Positions 27,437 to 37,600 of a DNA stretch of 64,000 nucleotides are shown here, piece after piece; the first letter of the stretch is position 1; every line of letters starts with the position of its first letter. The DNA is from DATFVA01 sp963747755 (GTDB taxonomy: Bacteria > Bacteroidota > Ignavibacteria > Ignavibacteriales > Ignavibacteriaceae): contig CAVVGK010000016.1 in the NCBI GenBank assembly GCA_963747755.1, forward strand, positions 124,001 through 188,000, read 5' to 3'. A program made the position numbers and the translations under genes. The notes beneath the pieces are model-generated. The model saw nothing but the letters and a program-made list of their open reading frames with translations. It ran no database searches and was not told the DNA's origin.

Positions 27437-27952
27437 TTAACTATTTTCCTCAATGTTGTGAATGACCAGTACCGGGACCCTGGACCTGTGCAGTACTCTG
27501 TTTACAGTATTCCCGATGGTGTGATCTTCCAGAGCAGTTGTACCTTTAAAACCCATTACGATCAAATCGCACTTTTCCTCTTGGGCAACTCTCAGTATTA
27601 TTTTGACCGGATTGCCTCTTTCGACAATAATATTGATGTTTTTCAGAGTATCCTTGCCGGATGCGTCGGATATTTTCTTAATCACTTTTTTGCGAACATT
27701 GCTGGTAAAGTCTTTTGCTTCTGTAAATTTCTTGTTGATACTTGAAGATCTTTCAAGTCCAACATCAAATGTTAATAAGTCAATTAGCTCAGTATTTAGG
27801 ACATAAAGAAAAGTAAGTCTGGCGTTAAATTGTTTTGCGATTCCTGTTGCATGACAAAACACATCTTTCCAGCTTTCTGAGAACTCTGTGGTATACAGAA
27901 TATGCTTATAGCTAATTGCAGATTGCATTTTTTTCTCCTGTACAGTTGACAT
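27437..27952 (-). CDS. Universal stress protein (UspA family)
   Basis: Single Usp domain (about residues 12-165) with a Rossmann-like nucleotide-binding fold. The ATP-type loop is 'VMGFKGTTALEDHTIGNTVN' (G2xG9xG form, with Asn where Ser/Thr is usual) and the ending 'SRVPVLVI' is typical. It is embedded in the glucan operon between a sugar-binding protein (adjacent, no gap) and GH17, an unusual place for a Usp; it may link sugar flux to energy or stress state (inference). Confidence 0.85.
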   Translation of the reverse strand: MSTVQEKKMQSAISYKHILYTTEFSESWKDVFCHATGIAKQFNARLTFLYVLNTELIDLLTFDVGLERSSSINKKFTEAKDFTSNVRKKVIKKISDASGKDTLKNINIIVERGNPVKIILRVAQEEKCDLIVMGFKGTTALEDHTIGNTVNRVLHRSRVPVLVIHNIEENS

Positions 27953-28993
27953 TTACATCACCAAATATTTTTCAGGTATATTCTTATAGCCCCATGCTCT
28001 TAATTGCCTCGACCATCCGCCCAAATTTTCAATTGATACCGGAATAGTTTCCATCCTTATTATCTCTTTAACTTCCTTATGCAGGTAAATTTTATCTATC
28101 ACTGTCTCTACAGTTATTTCACCCCATCTGAATGTGGGCTGTCCTAATAATACCTGTACATAATTTTTTTCGATATATTTTAATTCCACAGGTAGGGCAT
28201 CAACCGCAACTATTTTTATTTTTCCGGGTTCCATTATGTTCTCTAATTTGTCACCGAACAGCGGCCAGCTCCCCACCATAGCCCAACCCCTTAAATCGGG
28301 GTATGATTCCTGCACCTTCTTCATTACAGCAATGGCATCGTCTTCTCTTTCCGGATGATAAAATGTTCCTACTATCTCGATATCCGGGTAATCAGCAGCT
28401 GCTTTTTTGATTCCTTCAACTCTCTCCTGCAGATTGTTAGCGGTTCTGTTTCCTGCCAGGATCGCAATTTTTCCATTACCATTTATTAAACCTCCTAATT
28501 CGTCCATTATCTTTTTTCCCATTTTAATATCATCAGGTCCGTAAAAGGCAAATCGTTTCGAATCGGGAGCATCACTATCAAATGTCATAACCGGGACACC
28601 ATTATCTATCGCATAATTTATAGCCCCGGTTAATGTATCTTCATCAGAACATGAAACAATAATTACTTTAGTTCCCTCATTTACTGCTTTGTGTATTATT
28701 CGTGCCTGTTCAGAAGCACTCTCATTTTCAGGGATTCTCCAATTTAAAATGACATCGAGCTTACCATATTTTTCAGAAATATCTTCTGCTTTTTGCATCG
28801 CACCTGTTTTGGCCGATAAAAAAACTGGATTAGTTGAACTTTTACCGACCATCGTAATTGTAAGTGTATCAACCCTTTCTGTTCCATCGCCGGCTTTGTC
28901 ACTGGAATCCTGACATCCAAAAAACAGACCGATAAGGGCAATCAGTAAAGAGTAAAAAACCGGATTTATTATTTTGATAATTATATTTTTCAT
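27953..28993 (-). CDS. Periplasmic sugar-binding lipoprotein (RbsB/LacI-type fold)
   Basis: Type I periplasmic binding protein (Peripla_BP_4), with lipobox 'LIGLFFGC' at about residue 27. Two Rossmann lobes: 'TITMVGKSSTNPVFLSAKTG', 'NEGTKVIIVSCSDEDTLTGA', 'VPVMTFDSDAPDSKR', then 'GKIAILAGNRTANNLQERVE' and 'GWAMVGSWPLFGD'. No ABC permease or ATPase is nearby; the transporter in the operon is an MFS symporter. It may therefore serve a sensor or a distant transporter. Family clear, ligand presumed gluco-oligosaccharide. Confidence 0.85.
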   Translation of the reverse strand: MKNIIIKIINPVFYSLLIALIGLFFGCQDSSDKAGDGTERVDTLTITMVGKSSTNPVFLSAKTGAMQKAEDISEKYGKLDVILNWRIPENESASEQARIIHKAVNEGTKVIIVSCSDEDTLTGAINYAIDNGVPVMTFDSDAPDSKRFAFYGPDDIKMGKKIMDELGGLINGNGKIAILAGNRTANNLQERVEGIKKAAADYPDIEIVGTFYHPEREDDAIAVMKKVQESYPDLRGWAMVGSWPLFGDKLENIMEPGKIKIVAVDALPVELKYIEKNYVQVLLGQPTFRWGEITVETVIDKIYLHKEVKEIIRMETIPVSIENLGGWSRQLRAWGYKNIPEKYLVM

Positions 28994-29021
28994 CTTAATT
29001 CTTTCAACAAATATTTCTTCA

Positions 29022-30488
29022 CTACGAAGTTGCAGTTTCCGGCGTATTTATAACACCTCTTCTTTTTTCCAGTTGACTTCTGATTTCGTAAGCTTTTTCT
29101 TCTGTGATTTTAAAAGACGCAATTGCAAAAATCGCAATTAGTGCGGCGGCTGCCGGAATAGTCACATCAACGAACCTCATCCAGAAAAATGTGCTGGATG
29201 ATTGTGCACCTCCGAATTCGACGTCAAATCCGGTTCCGTTAAGTAAAAAGCCTGATATTCCAAATGCCAGGGCCATTCCAAGTTTAACCATCCACCAGTA
29301 GATGGCTCCGAACATTCCTTCACGTCTTTCCCCGGTTTCGAGTTCATCAAGGTCACAAACATCAGCGATCATAGAACCCATTAAGGTAAATAATGCACCC
29401 ATTCCTACGGCAATAAATGGGGCCGGGATCAGTACTTTCCATGGAGCCATTGGATCATAACAGAACCACTTGATAAGACTGCCGAATAATGTAAATGAAG
29501 TGGCTATGATAAAAGTTTTTCTTTTTCCTATTCTCGAAGAAATCCAGGTAACAGCCGCTATTGCCAGTAGTGTAGATATTGTACTAATTGTCCCGAACAA
29601 TCCCATATACTTTGCCCCCATATCTTTATCACCTCCGCTCACATAAAAGATCGTTATGTACGAACTAAAGGCACCAACAAGCATAATCCCGTTAAATAAG
29701 AAAAATGTTCCTGCGCATAATTTTAGAAATTCAACTCTTTTAACTGTGATTACTAATCCTTTTACGAACTCTGCCACATTAGTCTTTATACCTTGCATGA
29801 GTTTGGATTTTACTTTTGCTGCTGTTTCGCCCTGAACAAAACGTTCTCTGCAGAAAATGGCCGGCATAATGCCGACAACAGCTACAAAGATCCCTATACC
29901 TATTGCTAAGGATCTTGCACCCTGCACAGAATCAGAAAATAGTCTGTCATTTTCCATAATTGAATAAAACCATGGAAGAGATATCCAGGCAAACTGACCC
30001 ATAAAGTTCATCACACCCATCAGTCGGGTTCGCTCATGATAATCTGAAGTAAGTTCATAACCCAAGGCAACCCAGGGAGTTGCAAACATCGTATAGAATA
30101 AATAGAAGATTATTGAACCGATGAGAAAGTACCAGAAGTAGAACATTTCGCCATAGCCTTCGGGAAGCTGCCACATTAAAGCGAATACAATGCCGACAAG
30201 AATTGCGCCTACAAAAATGTAGGGTCGTCTTCTGCCGAATTTGGAATGAGTTTTGTCTGAAATATAACCCATTATCGGATCGGTCAATGCATCGGTAAAC
30301 CGGGGTATTGCCTGTAATGTACCTACAAGGGCCGGATTTATTCCCAGTCCAACATTAAGCACAATGGACATATATCCGATAGCTCCCCCCAGTAGATTAT
30401 TTACGATTGAGCCTAATCCATAAGCAAACTTTTGTTTGTTTGATATGCGGTCTTTTGGCGCTGTTTTATGAACTTCCTTTCCGCTCAT
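29022..30488 (-). CDS. GPH-family sugar:cation symporter (MFS)
   Basis: Twelve-helix inner-membrane transporter of the glycoside-pentoside-hexuronide family (MelB-like). The diagnostic N-terminal stretch is 'PRFTDALTDPIMGYISDKTH' followed by 'SKFGRRRPYIF'; the second half begins 'ITIFYVSGG' and contains 'MIADVCDLDELETGERREGM', the MelB loop. 488 aa. It is the only transporter of the locus and would import mono- or oligosaccharides from glucan breakdown with a cation. Separated by ~60 bp from the GH16 gene upstream. Confidence 0.9.
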   Translation of the reverse strand: MSGKEVHKTAPKDRISNKQKFAYGLGSIVNNLLGGAIGYMSIVLNVGLGINPALVGTLQAIPRFTDALTDPIMGYISDKTHSKFGRRRPYIFVGAILVGIVFALMWQLPEGYGEMFYFWYFLIGSIIFYLFYTMFATPWVALGYELTSDYHERTRLMGVMNFMGQFAWISLPWFYSIMENDRLFSDSVQGARSLAIGIGIFVAVVGIMPAIFCRERFVQGETAAKVKSKLMQGIKTNVAEFVKGLVITVKRVEFLKLCAGTFFLFNGIMLVGAFSSYITIFYVSGGDKDMGAKYMGLFGTISTISTLLAIAAVTWISSRIGKRKTFIIATSFTLFGSLIKWFCYDPMAPWKVLIPAPFIAVGMGALFTLMGSMIADVCDLDELETGERREGMFGAIYWWMVKLGMALAFGISGFLLNGTGFDVEFGGAQSSSTFFWMRFVDVTIPAAAALIAIFAIASFKITEEKAYEIRSQLEKRRGVINTPETATS

Positions 30489-30549
30489 TGATTCTCCTAT
30501 TCACCGTTATGGTAAGACTTCAGATTTACTTACTAAAAAGTTACAGCCA

Positions 30550-31362
30550 TTATTTATAAACCCTGACATAATCTACTAGCATACTTTGAGGAAACTGAGT
30601 GTCTTCGGTAGGAAAACCAACATAATTACCGCCGACAGCTACATTTAATATGATGAAAAACGGTTTGTTGAATACCCAGGGACCTGTTAAATCATCAGGT
30701 TTGATTTCCTGGTATAGAACATCGTCCACATAAAATCTTAAATCATTCTGAATCCATTCAACCGCAAATACATGAAAATCAGCATCAAACCTGTTATGTT
30801 CAAAACCATAACTTTTGGTAATACTTCCTCCGGCTGAATATCCCGGACCATGCACAGTGCCATGAACCAGGTTAGGCTGCTGCCCGCGATACTCCATAAT
30901 ATCGATTTCGCCGCATTGAGGCCAGCCAACAGTGTCGACATCAGAACCTAATAACCAGAATGCAGGCCAGATTCCGGGTCCCCAAGGCATTTTTATTCTA
31001 GCCTCAAACCTTCCGTATGTCTGCTCGAATAGTCCCTCTGTTTTTATTCTTGCAGAAGTGAAAGGCCGTCCCATAAAAGATTCAGCTCTTGCAGTTATGA
31101 CAAGATTACCATTGCCATCGGTGGATACATTTTCAGGACTATTGGTATCATACTCAAGCTGTGCATTCCCCCAATCTGTTCCGATATCATAGATCCATTT
31201 CGTTGAATCAGGCCTTTGACCGGACGCCCCGTTAAATTCATCCTGCCATACAAGATTATACTCAGGGAAATCCGGTTCAGTTGAAGTTTCACAGGATGAG
31301 AGAGTTAAAAGGATACCGGAGTAAAGAAAAAACAGCAGAGAATGCTTCGTATATGTTTTCAT
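30550..31362 (-). CDS. Glycoside hydrolase family 16 laminarinase, lipoprotein
   Basis: Endo-beta-1,3-glucanase of GH16. Lipobox 'LLTLSSC' (about Cys24). Conserved opening 'LVWQDEFNGASGQRPDSTKW', substrate cleft 'PWGPGIWPAFWLLG', and the catalytic ExDxxE in 'QCGEIDIMEYRGQQ' (about residues 136-149). It ends 'SMLVDYVRVYK', the usual last strand. 270 aa, a single catalytic domain. It anchors beta-1,3-glucan cleavage at the outer membrane in this locus and is the most canonical laminarinase of the set. Confidence 0.92.
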   Translation of the reverse strand: MKTYTKHSLLFFLYSGILLTLSSCETSTEPDFPEYNLVWQDEFNGASGQRPDSTKWIYDIGTDWGNAQLEYDTNSPENVSTDGNGNLVITARAESFMGRPFTSARIKTEGLFEQTYGRFEARIKMPWGPGIWPAFWLLGSDVDTVGWPQCGEIDIMEYRGQQPNLVHGTVHGPGYSAGGSITKSYGFEHNRFDADFHVFAVEWIQNDLRFYVDDVLYQEIKPDDLTGPWVFNKPFFIILNVAVGGNYVGFPTEDTQFPQSMLVDYVRVYK

Positions 31363-31404
31363 AAACTCACCTTTTATTTCTGATTTCTTTTATTCTTAAA
31401 ATTC

Positions 31405-32655
31405 TTAATTAATGACCGCCGGAGTAATTTTCTTTCTCAGGATCCGCGGATCTATAAAAGCCTGGTCAATTGCCAGGGTTGCGGCACCTATCGCGATTCC
31501 TTTTGATCCAAGCTCGCTTATTCTTAATTGAGTTTTACTGATGGTGCTTACAAGTGCCGACGTTTCTATTTTCTCTTTTATTGGATTTAATACTAATTCG
31601 CCCAGTCTTGATAAGCTGCCTCCTATAATGATCATTTCTGGATTCATTAAATTGACAAGACTTGTAACTGCGGTTGTCAGATAATCGGCAGCCTCTGTCA
31701 CCACCTGAACAGCGAGAGGATCTTTATTCAACGCGGCATCTTCAATATCAATAATGTTAGGATCGCCGTTTATAAGGGGACTGTTCTGGTACAATGTTGA
31801 AAGAACTCTAACTCTCTCTTTAAGAGCCCAGGCCGATATTACGGTTGACAGACACCCTCTCAAACCACAGCCGCATAATCTGCCGTTAGGGTCAATCGGC
31901 ATATGGCTCATTTCACCTGCTATACCCCGGGATCCGCGATAGAGTTCACCTCCGAATATGAAACCTGCACCTATGCCATGCGATATTTTAATGTAAATCA
32001 GATCGGTAACATTTTTACCCGCACCCCACCAGTACTCGGCTAACGCACCCAGGTTTGCATCATTATCCAGATAAACGGGCACGCCGTATTTTTGACGTAA
32101 TCTCTGCAGACCGCTTTTACCATGCCAGGCAGGAATTATTGTTTCGGATAAATATTCAGGACGAATTGGATCTATAGGACTCGGAACTGAGACACCAATA
32201 CTAAGAAGTTTATCATACCCGAAAGATTGTGAAATAAGAGCTTCACTACAAAGTTGATTTATGACTTCATAAGTGCTCTCCGGATCTTCTCTGACAGGAT
32301 GCTTTATCTCCTTCCAGAAAAGGAGCTTGCCCACAAGGTTCGTCATCGCGACAGAAACGTGAGTAGCCCCGATATCTATACCCAGGATAACTTTCGCGTC
32401 ATTCTGGAATTCAAGTACGATTGGTTTTCTCCCTCCGCTGGATTCACCTATTCCTATTTCAGAAACCAGGTCTGTTTTAAGTAAATCCTTTACTATTTCT
32501 GTCACAGTTGACCTTGATAAATTAAGCTGGCGTGAGATCTCTGCTCTGGAGATCTGATGATCTCGCCAGATTAACTTCAATACAGAATCCTTCAGGGAGA
32601 CATTTGATTGATTGTCTTTTACCGTAATAGTTGATTTGCTGATCTTATTCATCAT
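31405..32655 (-). CDS. ROK-family transcriptional regulator (NagC/XylR type)
   Basis: N-terminal winged HTH (about residues 18-75, 'HQISRAEISRQLNLSRSTVTEIV') joined to a ROK sugar-kinase-like domain: 'VILGIDIGATHVSVAMTNL' (ATP-type loop), 'VYLDNDANLGALAEYWWG' (sugar-binding ENDAN variant) and the zinc site 'CGCGLRGCLSTVIS' (family pattern CGCGxxGCxE, with Ser-Thr replacing Gly-Glu). It is a sugar-responsive repressor rather than a kinase. Located inside the operon that it probably controls through the palindrome at 37951-37977. Confidence 0.9.
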   Translation of the reverse strand: MMNKISKSTITVKDNQSNVSLKDSVLKLIWRDHQISRAEISRQLNLSRSTVTEIVKDLLKTDLVSEIGIGESSGGRKPIVLEFQNDAKVILGIDIGATHVSVAMTNLVGKLLFWKEIKHPVREDPESTYEVINQLCSEALISQSFGYDKLLSIGVSVPSPIDPIRPEYLSETIIPAWHGKSGLQRLRQKYGVPVYLDNDANLGALAEYWWGAGKNVTDLIYIKISHGIGAGFIFGGELYRGSRGIAGEMSHMPIDPNGRLCGCGLRGCLSTVISAWALKERVRVLSTLYQNSPLINGDPNIIDIEDAALNKDPLAVQVVTEAADYLTTAVTSLVNLMNPEMIIIGGSLSRLGELVLNPIKEKIETSALVSTISKTQLRISELGSKGIAIGAATLAIDQAFIDPRILRKKITPAVIN

Positions 32656-32684
32656 TCATCTTTTACTGAATAAAATAGTTTGCT

Positions 32685-33443
32685 TTATTTGTGAAATAAT
32701 AAGTTATCTACATAAACGGTATTTGGATCACCGGATATAATTAATTGAGCTATATGTCCTCTCGTTACTAACCCTGTGAAATCAGATAAAGGGATGTTAA
32801 AATTTATCCATTCACCCGTTGCCAGAGGGGGGGTTGAATTTGCATCGAATGTGAGTTCATGCTCTACATCATCTCCGCCCCCGAAAACACCATCGGCACC
32901 GAAATCTACAAGTTTGATCTTGAATATAGCCGGAAGTGTTGTGGGATCAGGCGTCCATATATCCATAAAAAAAATTGTCATGGAAGAAGCATCAACAGGC
33001 TGGGTGGTAGTTTCAATACCGGCATAAACCAAATTCGTATATAGTTTTACATCATCCCCTTCTATCTGAACATCTGCAACGTCAGCCTGATCCCATTGAG
33101 CTGACCATGTATCAACCTGTAAATTTGTATATGAGTTGCTGAATAATGATATCACATTAGATGCAGGAAATGTTGGTGCAGGTGGCGGAGCAGGCGGTTC
33201 AGTTACTGTACCGCCCTCATCATTATAAAAGAAAACATTATCAACGTAAACTGTACTCAGATCTCCTGAAATAACTAATTGTGCCAGATGTGCTCTCGTA
33301 GTTAGTCCCGTAAACGCTGACATAGGAATATCCAGCTGAACCCATTGACGGGTTGCCAATGCAGGATTAGTGTTGGCCGTAAACGAGAGTTCATGCCGAC
33401 ACATCATCTCCTCCTCCGAAAACTCCGTCCGCACCAAAATCAA
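32685..33443 (-). CDS. Glycan-binding lipoprotein, C-terminal part (frameshifted)
   Basis: Continuation of the upstream ORF in another frame. The true junction is near 33396-33402: upstream reads 'DFGADGVFGGGDDV', this frame resumes 'RHELSFTANTNPALATRQWV'. The internal duplicate further down ('DFGADGVFGGGDDVEHELTF') shows how the unbroken text should read, so one base must be removed. Contains the end of one and all of a second jelly-roll module, each ending 'TVYVDNxxFxx'. No T9SS tail, consistent with a lipid anchor at the other end. Confidence 0.7.
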   Translation of the reverse strand: MILVRTEFSEEEMMCRHELSFTANTNPALATRQWVQLDIPMSAFTGLTTRAHLAQLVISGDLSTVYVDNVFFYNDEGGTVTEPPAPPPAPTFPASNVISLFSNSYTNLQVDTWSAQWDQADVADVQIEGDDVKLYTNLVYAGIETTTQPVDASSMTIFFMDIWTPDPTTLPAIFKIKLVDFGADGVFGGGDDVEHELTFDANSTPPLATGEWINFNIPLSDFTGLVTRGHIAQLIISGDPNTVYVDNLLFHK

Positions 33444-34632
33444 CCAGCATTACCTTAAATGCCGCCGGTGGTGCTGTCGGATCCGGTGACCATATATCCA
33501 TATGGAAACGAGTCATGGAAGTCGCATCAACTGTATGGGATGCGAATTCAATTCCGTTGAAATTAAGATCCGTGTAGAGCTTTACATCATCACCCTCTAT
33601 CTGAATTTCATTTAAAACAGCTGTTGAGTAAAGCCAATGTGTAGCCCAGCTGTCAACGGGTACATTTGTATAAGCATTACTGAATAAAGAAATAACGTTT
33701 TGTGCAGGAACAGCAGGAACCGGAGCACGTTCGGGAAGTTCATCTACCTCGATTGTCATCGATCCGGATGCATCCATAGAACCGAATTTTGCAGTTATTT
33801 CAGCCGTGCCCATACCATTAATAGAAATCTGTCCGTTTTCATTAACCGTCGCCACAGATTGATCAGATGATAAAAATGTAAAGTATGAAGGCGAAACATC
33901 AACTCTTTCATCTGTACCATCCGGCAGATTGAAAGTAACAGATAAACTATCCAGGTTAATTGTCTGACCAGCGAATGCTATGATACTAATGTCTTTACCA
34001 TTCTGAATTGATGCCCGTGGATGGGCAATTGTACCGAGTTTTTCATATCTAACTTCATCGAACCAGATTGTATAACCGCGTCCGTTTTCCGGACCTTCGG
34101 AATAGAAAAACATTCCCCTTTCCTCTGTAAACCTTCTGGGGTCGGGTATTGGTATGATATATTTTTTCCAGTTATTGTTAACCGCTAAACCTGATACCGT
34201 GGCCAGATTCCTCGATTGTGCAAGGTCATTGCCTATTCCGACAATATCGAGGTATGCTGGCTGGCTGGATTTAGCCCAGAATGTTAATGCATCGTAGTCT
34301 GTAAGATTACGTCCGACAACAGTATAATAGTCACCTCCGGCATATGCTCCCTGTGGATCGCCATAATCCGGAACATCTATACGCATTGATGCTGTGCCTT
34401 CGTACTTTATGTCTTTATCTACATCAAAAGCAGTGACTTTTGAGCCGCCGAAAGCGGCGTACTGAAGACCGGAACTGAACCCATCGATAAAAATTTCAGG
34501 TATATCGGGATAAGAAGCTGGCTCTAAGGTATTTACATCCCTTTCACAACCTGCTTGAAAAAAAGCAAATAAGATCGTAAGGCAGGTCGTTGAATAAAAT
34601 ATAAAATTTCTTTTTAACATTGGATACTCCAA
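33391..34632 (-). CDS. Glycan-binding lipoprotein, N-terminal part (frameshifted)
   Basis: Outer-membrane-type lipoprotein: translation probably starts at MLKRNF (34620) with lipobox 'FFQAGC'. It has a CBM-like module with 'YTIWFDEVRYEKLG' (about residue 200), a Big2-like segment ('INGMGTAEITAKFGSMDASG', about residues 265-290) and the start of a jelly-roll module shared with the T9SS proteins at 19433-22461. It plays the position normally taken by SusE/SusF-like surface glycan-binding proteins. The frame breaks at 33391-33402 (see the partner entry). Confidence 0.72.
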   Translation of the reverse strand: MEYPMLKRNFIFYSTTCLTILFAFFQAGCERDVNTLEPASYPDIPEIFIDGFSSGLQYAAFGGSKVTAFDVDKDIKYEGTASMRIDVPDYGDPQGAYAGGDYYTVVGRNLTDYDALTFWAKSSQPAYLDIVGIGNDLAQSRNLATVSGLAVNNNWKKYIIPIPDPRRFTEERGMFFYSEGPENGRGYTIWFDEVRYEKLGTIAHPRASIQNGKDISIIAFAGQTINLDSLSVTFNLPDGTDERVDVSPSYFTFLSSDQSVATVNENGQISINGMGTAEITAKFGSMDASGSMTIEVDELPERAPVPAVPAQNVISLFSNAYTNVPVDSWATHWLYSTAVLNEIQIEGDDVKLYTDLNFNGIEFASHTVDATSMTRFHMDIWSPDPTAPPAAFKVMLVDFGADGVFGGGDDVSA

Positions 34633-34644
34633 GTTTTATTTTAG

Positions 34645-37600
34645 TTACATACCAAAGTTGAAAATTAAATAAGTACGTATCTCCCACTCTTGTCCGTTCG
34701 ACGCACCTGGAAAGTCGGGGTCGCAAACAGGACCTAACTCGGTTATCCTCATGATCGGGCAGAAACGTGGTGAGTATTTATCCAGCGAGCGCCAGGTACC
34801 TCTTATTCCCAAACTGGTTTGTGAAAGATCAAACCAGTCCGGTAGTCCAAAACGGACCGACAAATCTGCTATTAATTGAAGCGGGTATGTTAAGTTAAAA
34901 TCTCTGTGGTAATCATATGGGCCCCAATCGTTAACTTTAGCTGCCAGCATTACTTTATACGAATTCAGTACAAAGCGGATATCTCCTCCGTAACGATGAA
35001 TCAGCCGCTGGCTGCTGCCGTTCGGTTCTCCCTCACCTCCGTATATATTTGCGATAAGACCAAAATCAGGTGCTAATTTCGAGACTATCCTGCTGTAGAA
35101 TTCCCAAAGATCGCGCGGAGGCGGTGCTCCGGGAAAAGCAAAGGTTGTTCTTCCATCAGCTGAAATACCTATTGACGCATCTCTTGTTGCAGGGAAATGC
35201 CTGTAAATAGCTCCTGCGCTAACTGCAAGTTTTGCATCCTCTCTTACATCGCTATCCCATGCGTACATCCATGTAGCTGGTGTTGGATCATAAGTAATTA
35301 ACAATTCACCTGCGCTCATTTCACGGTTGCCTAAAACAGCGAAGGGATCATCCAGAATGTTTCTCGGTCTTCCCGGCGCCGGAACGTCAGCGGGGATCGG
35401 ACCCTCAATAGGTTTCTGCCATAAGAAATTGGGCGCGATCTGAAAGTCCCCAAATAAAACGGTAAGACCAGAAAGCAAAGCATAATGGTTTCCGATACCC
35501 GGGTCTTTCAATCTCCAGCCTGTAAAAGTAAGCGATTGGTTAACGCTCCCGTCCGCTACAAGTCCTTGTAAAGAACCTTCGGCATACAAATTCCATCTCC
35601 CGCTTGAAAGAGTAACTTTTGCCTTTCCACCAAATGCATCTGAGGCTTTTATGTGATCTTGCAAGATCCGATAGCTCCCTTTTTCCCCTTCAACTATTTG
35701 AAAGACCTGTCCCTTTTTTGTGCTGCCTGACCAGATTCCACCAACTTCAAATCCAAGGATTCCCTGCTTCCCAGCCATCTGGAGCGTTGCTTTTCTGGTT
35801 GGAGGAACCGGAACTGCAAAAGAACTCACAGTTTCAAGCTGTTTATCCAGATCCTCCTGGTAAATACCTGTAACGCTGAATGAATTACCCAAATTTCTCG
35901 TGTATTTAACCAGAATAGCAGGATTTGCTCCCCACCATAATTCAGGACCGAAAGCGACTTTTAATCCTTCAAGCTGTTTTTTTCCGGTAACCTCAAATCC
36001 AAGAGGGGCATCAGCATTATAAATATCTATATTTGGACCATAATTTGCTTCAGGGTATAGACCGAATAAATCACCTTCATAACCCCAGTGATAATGTCCC
36101 GTTCTATAAAATCCATCAAGGGTAAACCATTTCTGTTCCCAATTGATACTGGCAGAGTAAACTTTTACCCTGTCAAGCCCCGTTAAGGTTTCTTGACCAT
36201 CAGGCGTAACTACAGTGACCGATCTCCCCCTGTTTTCATAAAAAATCTCATCAATAGGATTTATGGGAACATGGCCGAGGACATTAAGTGCCAGTTTTCC
36301 GGTGAGATTGGCTGATGGCTGTGACTCAAATTCTGCATAAAATGATTCCATGTGGTCGAAGCCTAAAAATGCCGGGTAATTTGTGCTGCCTTTAATAGGA
36401 TTATCCGGTGTAGTTATTTTGTCTCCTCCCGTGCTGAATGTTTCGAATTCTAAACGTAAGCCGCTAAGATGTACAGCACTAAGCCTGGAAGATTCGAGAG
36501 CAGCCTTATCGCCCCGGGCTTCCAGAAGGTATTTGGTTTTTGAAATATTCCCGAAATAAGAACGGATTGCTTCGGCATCAGTTTTATCATCCAGCGGATC
36601 TATCTTATAAGCATCTTCAAGGGCGTAGTAAGCGGCCCGCGGGTATAACTGATATAAACCTCTTTCGTCAGTAGGTCCCTTTGCGCAGATTCCGAACCAC
36701 TCTTCATTCATATTATTCTCCCCTTCAATATAATCTTCCGAGTATCCACCGTTAGACCAGGAAGCATGGGTATCATGAACGCTTAAGTTACTATCCTGTA
36801 AATATTTCCACCAGCCGTCACTAAATTGAAAAGTAGCTCCTCCTATGCAGATTCCTGTTTCGCCGTTGCCATAAGCATTTTCAAAGATCTCTTTCCAGTT
36901 TCCCAGAAGATATTTTGTCTGCATCTTCTGATCTTCCCGCATCTCCACCTCATTAAAAGCATCGGCACCAAATTCTGCAAACATGAGAGGTACGTTTAGT
37001 TTTTCTTTAACCACTTTGAAAGCATCGGTAAATGAAACACCTCTATATGCATTCATACCAAATACATCCATCTCAGTAACTTCTTCTGCAATTATATCAA
37101 TAAATAATGCATCACCGTTGCAAATCGCAACCGGATGATTGCTATCAAATTTTTTAATTTCCTTTATTCCATCATTGAATAGTTTATACATGTGTCGTGC
37201 CCGAACAGATTCCAGAGTTTCCCCCTTGGGTATATCTTCGGTTGCGGCCCCGCCCCAGAATAGTCCGTAATTATTTTCATTGCCTAGCAGCCAAATTAAC
37301 AATCCGGGAACATCTTTATACTCTTTAGCAAGAGCATCCACTTCACCGAGAAGTACTTGCCGGGTCTGGGGATCAGCATAATCGGTATGCTGCTCATATA
37401 CTCCGTTAATGGTGACACCATATCTGCCAAAAGAATGATTCAGAATAGTATATATTCCGTAATTACGGTAGATGTATTCGATCCACTTCGGCTGAATTCC
37501 TGCATACTGTCTGATTGCATTGACCCCCATATTTTTAAGAAGCGGCATCTCCCGGTCAAGAGCCTCTTTTATAATATCGTCAGTCTGGGTCCAAAGACTA